NCBI GenBank assembly: GCA_022821105.1
Contig: JAJEEH010000114.1
Span: 1 to 33,649, forward strand
DNA length: 33,649 nucleotides
Reading direction: 5' to 3'
DNA from: Acidimicrobiia bacterium
GTDB taxonomy: Bacteria > Actinomycetota > Acidimicrobiia > Acidimicrobiales > Bin134
The translations under genes and the position numbers were made by a program. Shown one piece after another: positions 1 through 7,632 of this stretch. A model generated the notes under the pieces. It was not told the origin of the DNA and ran no database searches. It worked only from the letters and a program-made list of their open reading frames with translations. The stretch's first letter is position 1, and each line of letters opens with the position of its first letter.

Positions 1-237
1 GTTCTCCCGGCGAAACCGCACCAGCTCTGAGCGATACTCGGTCGTCAAACCCGGCTTGTCGCCCCGGTCGATGCGGGCCTGGCGGACCCAGTTGACCAGA
101 CTCGTCGCCCCGATCCCCAGATCATGGGCCACGTGGGCCACCGGCCTGCCCCCGTCCAACACCAACGCCACCGCGTCAGCCTTGAACTCCTTAGTGAACC
201 GCCGCCTGGTCCTGCCCGGCGGACCGTTCCTTTCCAT
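1..237 (-). CDS. IS3-family transposase OrfA, N-terminal part (cut by window edge)
   Basis: The visible 79 codons encode a basic helix-turn-helix protein of the IS3/IS911 OrfA type, which binds the element ends and is normally fused by frameshifting to the DDE-domain OrfB. Key stretches are RRRFTKEFKADAVALVLDGG at residues 11-30, then VAHVAHDLGIGATSLVNWVR, a classic HTH with the conserved tryptophan, and the onset of a leucine-zipper-like segment (SELVRFRREN) at the edge. The ATG at 237 follows a GGAGG about 14 nt upstream; an in-frame TTG at 240 is an alternative. The frame is open to base 1, so the gene continues outside. Whether the element is active cannot be judged. Confidence 0.8.
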   Translation of the reverse strand, partial: MERNGPPGRTRRRFTKEFKADAVALVLDGGRPVAHVAHDLGIGATSLVNWVRQARIDRGDKPGLTTEYRSELVRFRREN

Positions 238-290
238 CAATGATATGGTTACCTCCTAATCGAGGTGACCGGCCAAAGGGGGGATACTCA
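1..290 (-). mobile_element. End of an IS3-family-like insertion sequence (left end, partial)
   Basis: This is the terminal part of an insertion sequence whose remainder lies left of the window. It contains the start of an orfA-type transposase gene on the minus strand. Read on the minus strand, a candidate terminus begins TGAGTATCCCCCC at base 290, about 50 bp before the transposase start. That fits the TG...CA ends of IS3-type elements. Directly to the right the RCC1-type coding sequence resumes mid-repeat, which supports 290/291 as the junction. The boundary is inferred: the other inverted repeat and the target duplication are not visible. Confidence 0.6.
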
Positions 291-1764
291 CCTCGTATCG
301 CTTTCGGGGCGGAGCAATCAGGGGACGTGGTGCGGGCTCACTCAGGACGGGGGTCTCTTGTGTACTGACTTTGAAGGGTTCGGCCCGTATTCGCCTAACC
401 GATTTGGTCCTCCTGAGGGTCGGTTTTTGTCGGTGTCGGCAGGGCTGCTTCACTCCTGTGGAGTGCGCGAAGACTCCAGCGTGGCATGCTGGCGGCACCT
501 TCATGCATCCGATCTGGTGGGATTTCGGTCTGGGGTGCCATCAGGGCTCTTCTTGTCGGTGTCAGCGGGGATCGCGTTCACGGAGTTTGCCTGCGGTGTG
601 CGCGTCGACCGCATCATTGAATGCTGGGGCGATTCTGAGTTCGACCGAACCGGCCGCCTAGACGCGCCTGCGGGCCGGTTCGAGTCAGTGTCGGCGGGTT
701 GAGAGCACGCGTGCGGGATCAAAGAGGACCGCACTGTGGTGTGCTGGGGCGACAACAAGCACGGACGCCTCGAAGCCCCCGAGGGAAGGTTCAAATCGGT
801 GTCGGCGGGGTTCTGGTTCTCGTGCGGGATCCGCGACGACGATACCGCGACTTGTTGGGGCAACAACCTCAAAAGGGGCTATAACGCGCCTGACGGCCGA
901 TATTTGGACGTGTCAGCTGGCCAGGGTCTGGGCTGCGGTGTGCGAGAGGACAACTATGTGGTGTGCTGGGGGCCTCCCACTGCCGGCAGGTTCGGCGAGT
1001 TGGATGTGCCCTCTGGCCCGTTCTTGTCGGTATCTGCAGGACAGTCCGCGGCGTGCGGGCTTCGCCCCGACGGGACCCCGGAGTGCTGGGGGGAGGTCAA
1101 CCAGACTGCATGGTCATCCCTAACGGCCGGACCGATTCAGGTGGTGTATGCAGTTCCGGTGGATGTTGAACCGGCTCCAGGGCGCGTAGAGCAAATCGCT
1201 GGCGCTATGGCAGATGTGCAGGAATGGCTACGCGGTCAAACCGGCGGACGCCACCTTCGGCTCGCCAGAGGCAGCGACGGCATATCGGTCGTGACCGTCA
1301 ACTTGTCCGACAACGGTGCCAACCGTGATGACGTTCTAGCCGAAATATACGAGCAATTGGGCAAAAGGACGCCCCTGGCCGTGTTCGGTGAGGGCGAGTT
1401 TTCTGCGGCTAGCGGCTCCTACGAAACCGGATATGTCAGCTGCGCCCACGGTGGCCGCGACGCAGTGATGCTCTCAATTGTCAGATGTCGCCCGCACGGC
1501 AGCATTGCTGTTGTCGTCGCACACGAAATGGTCCATATGCTCGGGGCCGTTCCAGACTGCGCGCCCAACATTGCGGCCACCGCGGGTGTCTTGGTCCATG
1601 TCGACGACGCCCGCAATGACATCATGTACTACCAACACACCGGCATACCGCTTTCTCGCCTGATTCTCGATGTCGGCCGCGACGACTACTACATGCACGG
1701 TCGCGACGATTGCTACGACATCGCGGTGAACCCGCTGTTCGTCCACCCCGACTCCCAGTTTTGA
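291..1764 (+). pseudogene. RCC1-repeat protein with C-terminal zinc metalloprotease-like domain, truncated and interrupted
   Basis: The frame encodes about seven degenerate RCC1-type (beta-propeller) repeats, each built around FLSVSAG...CGVR.D..V.CWG, followed by a domain containing HEMVHMLG (HExxHxxG, near base 1530), a zincin-type zinc-binding motif. Such proteins are usually exported, but no signal peptide is present. The 5' end appears replaced by the IS end at 290/291, so the first repeat begins abruptly (LVSLSG, then a TWCGL segment). A TGA at 700-702 interrupts repeat four between SAG and EHACG; the frame then continues unchanged to 1764. In related repeats that position is an ordinary residue, so a nonsense mutation (for example TGG to TGA) is likely. 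A GTG at 736 could restart a 342-aa product with three repeats plus the protease-like domain. I read it as a decayed gene; readthrough is not excluded. Confidence 0.75.
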
Positions 1765-1848
1765 GGAGACGGTGGTGCGCCCACAAGAAACTCAAGTGAC
1801 ACGAAAAGCGCGACCAGTTATCAGGAGAAATCCAGGGCAGGTCTTTGG

Positions 1849-3123
1849 CTAACTGTCCGTAATCCGGGCGGCAATCAGGCGACGAGGTTCAGGAGCGGTG
1901 TTGGCGATGGTCAAGGCCGAACTCAGGGCATCGTGGGCCGTGGGCAATAGGGAGGGGTCGTCGGTGTGGAGTTCGGCGATGATCTCGCCGGCAATCACCC
2001 GGTCGCCGTGGACGCGGCGTAGGAGCACTCCGGCCGAGGCCGACACGTCGTCCTCTTTACGGGCTCGGCCTGCGCCCAACCGCCAGGCGGCTACTCCTAC
2101 TGCCAGGGCGTCGATGCGGTTGATCACCCCATCGGCCGGCGCGGTCCAGTGGTCCACCACTTTGGCGGTGGGCAAGGGAGCGGCGGGGTTGCCGCCTTGG
2201 GCGGCCACCATGGCTTGCCAGGTGTCCATGGCCTGACCGGAAGCCAACACGTGGGCGGGGTCGGCGTCCAGGTCGGCCAACTCGACCATTTCTTGGGCCA
2301 GGGCCAGGGTTACTTCCACCAGATCGACGGGGCCGCCTCCGGCCAGCGCTTCCACCGCCTCGGTCACCTCGAGGGCGTTGCCTGCGGCTAGGCCCAGTGG
2401 TTGGTCCATGTCGGTGAGGAGGGCCACGGTGTTCACGCCGTTGGCGTGGCCCAAACCGACCATGGTTCGGGCCAGCTCCTGGCCCATGGCCGGGTCGGGC
2501 AGGAACGCCCCGGAGCCGAACTTCACATCCAGCACCAGCCCGCTAGTGCCCTCGGCGATCTTCTTGGACATGATCGAACTGGCGATCAGCGGGATTGAGG
2601 CCACCGTGCCGGTCACGTCTCTCAGTGCGTATAGCACCCGGTCGGCGGGGGCCAGATCGGCGGTGGCCGCGGCGATCACCGCGCCTACCTCCTGAAGTTG
2701 GGCGAGGAACTCGTCGTCGCTCAGGGCGGCGCGCCAGCCGGCGATGGCCTCCATCTTGTCGAGCGTGCCCCCGGTGTGGCCCAGTCCCCGTCCGGAGAGC
2801 TGGGGCACCGCTGCGCCGCAAGCCGCCACCAGCGGGCACAGCACCAGCGACACCTTGTCGCCCACGCCGCCGGTGGAGTGCTTGTCGACCGTGGGCCGCG
2901 CCAGGCTCGACAAGTCCAGCCGCTGGCCGCTGTTGATCATGGCTGCGGTCCAGGTGGCCAGCTCCCGAGAGGTCAGGCTCCGCCACACGATGGCCATGAG
3001 CAGCGCGGCGGCCTGCTCGGCGGGGATGTCTCCCGTGGTTACCCCGTCGATGAACCAGTTGATCTGCTCATCGCTCAGCTCGCCGCCGTCTCGCTTGGCG
3101 ACGATGAGATCGACTGCGTTCAC
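1849..3123 (-). CDS. deoA: Thymidine / pyrimidine-nucleoside phosphorylase
   Basis: This cytosolic enzyme splits thymidine or uridine and deoxyuridine with phosphate to free base and (deoxy)ribose-1-phosphate. The 424-aa length matches the family (about 430-440). The family signatures are clear: KHSTGGVGDK at residues 81-90 (phosphate binding) and SGRGLGHTGGTLDKME at 110-125. The GTG start at 3123 overlaps the stop of the cytidine deaminase gene by 4 nt, indicating translational coupling. It is the last gene of a nucleoside import and salvage operon, so the likely flow is cytidine to uridine to uracil plus sugar phosphate. Whether it is strictly a thymidine phosphorylase or a broader pyrimidine phosphorylase cannot be told from the motifs. 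Confidence 0.95.
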   Translation of the reverse strand: MNAVDLIVAKRDGGELSDEQINWFIDGVTTGDIPAEQAAALLMAIVWRSLTSRELATWTAAMINSGQRLDLSSLARPTVDKHSTGGVGDKVSLVLCPLVAACGAAVPQLSGRGLGHTGGTLDKMEAIAGWRAALSDDEFLAQLQEVGAVIAAATADLAPADRVLYALRDVTGTVASIPLIASSIMSKKIAEGTSGLVLDVKFGSGAFLPDPAMGQELARTMVGLGHANGVNTVALLTDMDQPLGLAAGNALEVTEAVEALAGGGPVDLVEVTLALAQEMVELADLDADPAHVLASGQAMDTWQAMVAAQGGNPAAPLPTAKVVDHWTAPADGVINRIDALAVGVAAWRLGAGRARKEDDVSASAGVLLRRVHGDRVIAGEIIAELHTDDPSLLPTAHDALSSALTIANTAPEPRRLIAARITDS

Positions 3124-3509
3124 GGCAGATCTTCGGGACCGAAAGCCCCGGGCAGCAGGTCGCCCACGGTGAGCGTCTCGTTCACTTGGCAGCTGGCGCC
3201 GCCCGCCTCATAAAGCAGTTGGCGGCAGCGCCCGCACGGGGTGAGCGGGTTTCCGTCGCCGTCGGTTACCGCTACCGCTACCAGCCGTCCGCCGCCGGTG
3301 CGGTGCAGGTCGCCCACCAGGCCGCACTCGGCGCAGAGCGTAAGGCCGTAGGAGGCGTTCTCCACGTTGCAACCGGTTACCACCCGGCCATCATCGGTGA
3401 GCGCGGCCGCACCTACCGACAGCTTTGAGTACGGGGCGTAGGCGCTCTCGGAGGCCTTGTGGGCGGCAGCCCACAGCTCGCTCCACGGAATCGCCTGCTC
3501 AGTGCCCAT
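3120..3509 (-). CDS. cdd: Cytidine deaminase
   Basis: This enzyme hydrolytically deaminates cytidine and deoxycytidine to uridine and deoxyuridine. The 129-aa protein is the size of the short tetrameric class. Zinc ligands are visible as C59 (in CAECG), C92 and C95 (PCGRC), with E61 as the proton shuttle. The substrate-binding segment NVENASYG lies at 48-55. The gene starts 15 nt after the permease gene and overlaps deoA by 4 nt, so it belongs to the same transcript. Its product would convert imported cytidine into a substrate for the phosphorylase encoded next. Confidence 0.95.
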   Translation of the reverse strand: MGTEQAIPWSELWAAAHKASESAYAPYSKLSVGAAALTDDGRVVTGCNVENASYGLTLCAECGLVGDLHRTGGGRLVAVAVTDGDGNPLTPCGRCRQLLYEAGGASCQVNETLTVGDLLPGAFGPEDLP

Positions 3510-3524
3510 CTGACCTCGTTTCGG

Positions 3525-4835
3525 CTACTTGCTTCGCTGGAAGGGCTGGCCCGCCGCCGCCGGCGGGATCGACCGGCCCACCGCCCCGGCCACCACCACC
3601 AGCGTGACAATGAAGGGGAGGGCCTGGAGGAACTCGCTGGGGATCTCGAATCCGCTTACTTCCACCCCTAAGAACTGGAGGCGGGTGCCCAGCGCCCGGG
3701 AGAAGCCGAACAGCAGCGCCCCGCCGAACGCTCCCCACGGGGTCCACTTTCCGAAGATCAGCGCGGCCAAGGCGATGAACCCGGCGGCGTTGGTCATGTT
3801 GTCCTCGAAGCGGGTCTGCGACTCCATTGAGAACCAGGCCCCGGCCAAACCGGCGATGAGCCCGCCCAAGATCACCGACTGATAGCGGATCCGCACCACG
3901 TTCACGCCCAGCGTCTCGGCGGCGTGGGGGTTCTCGCCGCAGGATCGCACCCGTAGTCCCCAGGGCGTGCGGAACATCACCAGCCAGGTGCCGATCACTA
4001 CCAGGTACATCATCCAGTAGATGGGCTTGCCCCGGAACAGCTGGTCGCCGATCACCGGTATCTCCGACAGCAGGGGCAAGCCGAACTCGGAGGTGCCCAC
4101 CCCGGTGGTGATGCCGGTTTTCACAATCACCTCCGAGCGCAGGAACCCGGTGAGCCCCAGGGCGAACAGGTTGATCACCACGCCGCCCACGATCTGGTTC
4201 ACCCCGAAGCGGATAGACAGCACGGCGAGGAGGGCGGCCACTACTCCGCCGGCCAGCACCGAGATGAGGATGGAGAACCACAGCCACCCGGTGGATTGGG
4301 CATCTCCGATGGTGGCGTAGGTCATGTAGCCGATGCCGGCCCCGGCCAGCATGGTGCCCTCGATGCCGATGTTGATGATGCCCGAGCGCTCGCACCACAA
4401 GCCGGTGGTTGCTCCCAAGGCCAGCGGGGTGGCCAGTACCAGCGACTCGTTGAACAGGTTGACGATATTGGTGCTGGGATTGTCGGACAGGGCCAGGCTG
4501 AGCACCAGCAGCAGGGGAATCACCGCCAGCGCACTCAGGAGCCGGGCCGGGGTGGCCCACCGTCGTGCTTCGGGCGGGGCGAAACCCAGCACGGCGGTGA
4601 GCAAGAACAGCACGCCGATGGCGATCACCCAGGTTGGGGGGTGGAACCCGATTCCCGCCGGGTCGGGGGGCGGCTCGAAGTTGAACCGCCGACTGGTGCC
4701 GCTGATGGCCGGGGCCACTCCGGCGAGCAGCGCGATGCCCAGCACCCCGAACACCAGTCCGGTGATCGACTGGCGATCCAGGCCAATCCGCCCTGAGGCT
4801 CTGGTTGCGCCCGCGGCGTGTTCGACGGTGGTCAC
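3525..4835 (-). CDS. Nucleoside-type ABC transporter permease (NupQ/YufQ-like)
   Basis: This is a membrane permease of the branched-chain amino acid/sugar/nucleoside (BPD_transp_2) family, 436 aa with many hydrophobic segments. The motif ERSGIINIGIEGTMLAGAG is diagnostic of the second permease of BMP-linked nucleoside transporters such as B. subtilis NupQ. The N-terminus carries an extra hydrophilic and hydrophobic extension before the conserved core, longer than the roughly 320 aa of NupQ. The ATG at 4835 overlaps the preceding permease gene by 4 nt. It should pair with the upstream permease as a heterodimer driven by the ATPase encoded upstream. The nucleoside substrate is inferred from the family and the linked cdd and deoA genes. 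Confidence 0.9.
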   Translation of the reverse strand: MTTVEHAAGATRASGRIGLDRQSITGLVFGVLGIALLAGVAPAISGTSRRFNFEPPPDPAGIGFHPPTWVIAIGVLFLLTAVLGFAPPEARRWATPARLLSALAVIPLLLVLSLALSDNPSTNIVNLFNESLVLATPLALGATTGLWCERSGIINIGIEGTMLAGAGIGYMTYATIGDAQSTGWLWFSILISVLAGGVVAALLAVLSIRFGVNQIVGGVVINLFALGLTGFLRSEVIVKTGITTGVGTSEFGLPLLSEIPVIGDQLFRGKPIYWMMYLVVIGTWLVMFRTPWGLRVRSCGENPHAAETLGVNVVRIRYQSVILGGLIAGLAGAWFSMESQTRFEDNMTNAAGFIALAALIFGKWTPWGAFGGALLFGFSRALGTRLQFLGVEVSGFEIPSEFLQALPFIVTLVVVAGAVGRSIPPAAAGQPFQRSK

Positions 4836-5992
4836 ACCGCCCCCTCAATGGAGGTGGCCTTGAACGGGCTCTGGTCGTGCTCGCGCACTCTGAACAGGTA
4901 GCGGACAATGGCGTCAGCGGCCACGAAGAGCAACACCATGGCCTGGATGATCCGCACCACGTCGATGGACACGTCGGCCTCCTGTTGCATCAGCGGCGCC
5001 CCCGACAGCATCGATCCCCACAGCAGGGCGGCCGCGATGATGGCCACGGGGTTGGTGCGGGCCAAAAGGGCGATGGCGATGCCGTCGAAGCCCATCAAAA
5101 AGAAGGTGCCCGGCTGGAAAAACCCGTTGGTGCCCGAGATCTCCGAGGCTGCGGCCAAGCCGGCGAACGCCCCGGACGCGGCCATTGAGGCCACGATCAC
5201 CCGGTTCACGTTGATGCCCGCGTAGTGGGAGGCGTGGGGGTTCAATCCCACGGTGCCCACCTCAAACCCGAACGTGGTGCGCTTGAGCACGAAGGCCACC
5301 ACGAAACAGATCCCCACCAGGGCGAACAGCCCGGTATGGAGAACGGGCTGGCTGTCCACCAACTCGGGCAACACCGCAGTGTCAGAGATGGGATCGGTGC
5401 GGGGAACGGTGCTCTCGGTGTCTCGCAGCACCACCGGATCGCGGGAGTTCACCATCCAGCGGACACCGAACAACACCAAGGAGTTGAGCATGATGGTGCT
5501 GATCACCTCGTGAGCACCGGTCTTGGTTCGCAGCACACCGGGAATCCCGCCCCAGATGGCGCCCCCCATGGTTCCGGCGATGAGGATCAGAGGAATGGCC
5601 ACGATGCCGGGCAGGTCGGACATCCACGAAAGCGCCCCCACATAGGCCGCAGTGATGCCCCCGGCCAGGAGCTGGCCTTCGGCGCCGATATTGAACAGCC
5701 CGGCTCGGAAGGCGAAGGCCAAGGCCAGCGCCGACCCGATGAACGGCACCGACCGGGCCAGCGATCCCGCGATCTCGTCGCCCCCGCCCACCATGCCCCG
5801 CAACAGCGCCCAGTAGGCGGTGAAGGGGTTTACCCCGATGATGGAGATCAGCACCCCGCCGACCACGAACGACAACAAGATTGCGTAAAGCGATACGTAC
5901 AGCGGCTGCAACCGCCATGCCTCGGTGAGCACACGGTGGACTTGGCCGGCCGCCCGCCCTATCCCGGCGTTGGCGTTTCGGGCGCCGTTCAC
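4832..5992 (-). CDS. Nucleoside-type ABC transporter permease (NupP/YufP-like)
   Basis: A 386-aa polytopic membrane protein, the first permease of the BMP-type ABC importer. The signature FRAGLFNIGAEGQLLAGG is the counterpart of the SGIINIGIEG motif in its partner. A first membrane segment follows a short cytoplasmic N-terminus (around residues 32-55), and hydrophobic helices continue through the protein. The ATG at 5992 overlaps the ATPase gene by 4 nt, and its own end overlaps the next permease by 4 nt, so ATPase and both permeases form a tightly coupled unit. Length is close to the roughly 350 aa of B. subtilis NupP. Substrate assignment rests on context. Confidence 0.9.
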   Translation of the reverse strand: MNGARNANAGIGRAAGQVHRVLTEAWRLQPLYVSLYAILLSFVVGGVLISIIGVNPFTAYWALLRGMVGGGDEIAGSLARSVPFIGSALALAFAFRAGLFNIGAEGQLLAGGITAAYVGALSWMSDLPGIVAIPLILIAGTMGGAIWGGIPGVLRTKTGAHEVISTIMLNSLVLFGVRWMVNSRDPVVLRDTESTVPRTDPISDTAVLPELVDSQPVLHTGLFALVGICFVVAFVLKRTTFGFEVGTVGLNPHASHYAGINVNRVIVASMAASGAFAGLAAASEISGTNGFFQPGTFFLMGFDGIAIALLARTNPVAIIAAALLWGSMLSGAPLMQQEADVSIDVVRIIQAMVLLFVAADAIVRYLFRVREHDQSPFKATSIEGAV

Positions 5993-7533
5993 CGCTGGCC
6001 TTCCGATGAGCCAGTCGCCATGAGCAGTCCGAGCTCTTCCCGGGTGGCGTCGGCGGCGTTTACCGTTCCGGCCAGTCGGCCCCGATAGAGCACGCCGATC
6101 CGATCAGACAGCGACATGATCTCGTCCAACTCGGCCGACACCAACAGCACCGCCACTCCCCGGTCGCGCAGCTCGATGATCTTTCGGTGGATGAACTCGA
6201 TTGAGCCCACATCCAGGCCTCGGGTGGGCTGGGCCACCACCAGGGCTTTGAGGTCGCCGGTCAGCTCTCGGGCCACGATCACCTTCTGCTGGTTGCCGCC
6301 CGACAACGTGTCGATGACGGCGTCAACCCCGGGGGTGCGGACGTCGAATTGCTCCACCAGCTCTTGGGCCTCGGCGTTGATGGCGGCGGTGTTGCGCACC
6401 CCACGCTGGGAGAACTTGCGGTGGTGGTAGCGGTTGAGCACCAGGTTGTCGGCGATGGTGTACTGGGCCACCACCCCGTGCTTGCTGCGGTTCTCGGGCA
6501 CGTGGGCCACGCCCAGTTCGGTGATCTTGCGGGGACTCCAGTCGGTGGTTTCCTGGCCGAGTATTTCCACCCGTCCCCCGGCGGTCGGACGCATCCCGCA
6601 AACGGCCTCCACCAGCTCCCTCTGGCCGTTGCCCTCCACGCCGGCGATTCCGAAGATCTCACCGGCTTTCACCTCTACGTCGAAGCCGGTGACCGTTTCC
6701 ACTCCCCGGTCGTCGGCCACCCGCAGGCCTTGGGTCCGAAGCACCGGTGCCCCCGGGTCGGCCTCGGCCTTGTCCACCCGGAAGACCACGTCGCGGCCCA
6801 CCATCAGATTGGCCAGCGACTGCTGGGTGGCGCCCTCGGCTGTGGCGGTTCCCACCACCCGGCCTGCCCGCAGCACGGTGATGCGGTCGGCCACCGCCAG
6901 CACCTCGCGCAGCTTGTGGGTGATGAAGATGATCGACTTGCCCTGGCCGGTGAGGCTCTCCACCACCCCGAAGAAGTCGTCCACCTCTCCTGGAGTCAGC
7001 ACCGCGGTGGGCTCGTCGAGGATCAGGATGTCGGCATCGCGGAACAGCGCCTTGACCAACTCCACTCGCTGTTGTTCCCCCACCGACAGGTCGCCCACGG
7101 TGGCGTCGGGGTCAACGGCCAGGCCGTAGCGCTCAGCCAAGCTGTCGATCTGGCGGCGGGCTGAGTCCAGATCGAGGAACGCCCCTTTGGTGACCTCGTT
7201 GCCCAAGATGATGTTCTCGGCCACCGTGAACACCGGGATGAGCTGGAAGTGCTGATGGACCATGCCGATGCCCCGGGCGATGGCATCACCTGAGTCTTCG
7301 AAGTGGACCTCTTCGCCCCGCACCTTGATGGTGCCCTGGTCGGGCCGGTACAGCCCGAACACCATATTCACCAGGGTGCTCTTGCCCGCGCCGTTCTCTC
7401 CCAGCAGGCAGTGGATCTCGCCCTGGTTGAGGGTGAGGCTCACGTCGTCGTTGGCCACCACCCCTGGGAAGGCCTTGGTGATTCCCTCAACCTCCAGCAC
7501 CGGACGTGCCGCGCCCCCGCTTGCCTGAGCCAT
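5989..7533 (-). CDS. Nucleoside-type ABC transporter ATP-binding protein (NupO/YufO-like, two ABC domains)
   Basis: A 514-aa protein with two fused ATPase domains, the standard form in sugar and nucleoside importers (RbsA, NupO). In the first domain, Walker A is GENGAGKS at 45-52, the signature is LSVGEQQRVEL and Walker B is ILILDEPTAVLTP. The second domain has a degenerate Walker A (GVEGNGQREL), as usual for this family, with LSGGNQQKVIVAREL and ALVVAQPTRGLDVGS. The ATG lies 99 nt downstream of the binding-protein stop, across a strong hairpin, and the gene overlaps the next permease by 4 nt. It would power uptake of nucleosides delivered by the lipoprotein encoded upstream. Confidence 0.95.
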   Translation of the reverse strand: MAQASGGAARPVLEVEGITKAFPGVVANDDVSLTLNQGEIHCLLGENGAGKSTLVNMVFGLYRPDQGTIKVRGEEVHFEDSGDAIARGIGMVHQHFQLIPVFTVAENIILGNEVTKGAFLDLDSARRQIDSLAERYGLAVDPDATVGDLSVGEQQRVELVKALFRDADILILDEPTAVLTPGEVDDFFGVVESLTGQGKSIIFITHKLREVLAVADRITVLRAGRVVGTATAEGATQQSLANLMVGRDVVFRVDKAEADPGAPVLRTQGLRVADDRGVETVTGFDVEVKAGEIFGIAGVEGNGQRELVEAVCGMRPTAGGRVEILGQETTDWSPRKITELGVAHVPENRSKHGVVAQYTIADNLVLNRYHHRKFSQRGVRNTAAINAEAQELVEQFDVRTPGVDAVIDTLSGGNQQKVIVARELTGDLKALVVAQPTRGLDVGSIEFIHRKIIELRDRGVAVLLVSAELDEIMSLSDRIGVLYRGRLAGTVNAADATREELGLLMATGSSEGQR

Positions 7534-7572
7534 GCGCAGCCCAGGCTACGCCATACAACCGAAGCGGCACGC

Positions 7573-7611
7573 GAAAGGCGGCGGCTGAAATTTGCTCAGC
7601 CGCCGCCTTTC
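7573..7611. terminator. Perfect 16-bp inverted repeat between binding-protein and ABC ATPase genes
   Basis: The left arm, 7573-7588, begins GAAAGGCGGCGGC; the right arm, 7596-7611, is its exact reverse complement, and a 7-nt AATTTGC loop lies between. The stem is mostly GC. No long T-tract follows on either strand, only CTTTC. In the minus-strand operon it would sit in the mRNA just after the lipoprotein stop codon (7633). It most likely acts as an attenuating or partial terminator or as a 3' mRNA-stabilising structure. That would let the binding protein be made in excess over the membrane complex, a known strategy in ABC importer operons. Confidence 0.7.
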
Positions 7612-7632
7612 AATTGTCGATCGCGGGATCGG

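Noticed and set aside
700-702. In-frame TGA as a recoded selenocysteine or tryptophan codon
   Set aside because: No SECIS-like hairpin is evident, other genes in the window use TGA as an ordinary stop (for example metG, pth, ispE), and the locus already shows IS damage. A nonsense mutation is simpler.
3499-4908. 469-codon open frame overlapping the NupQ-like permease gene
   Set aside because: The translation is Arg/Pro/Gly-rich with no membrane segments or family motifs; the other frame is a clear permease.
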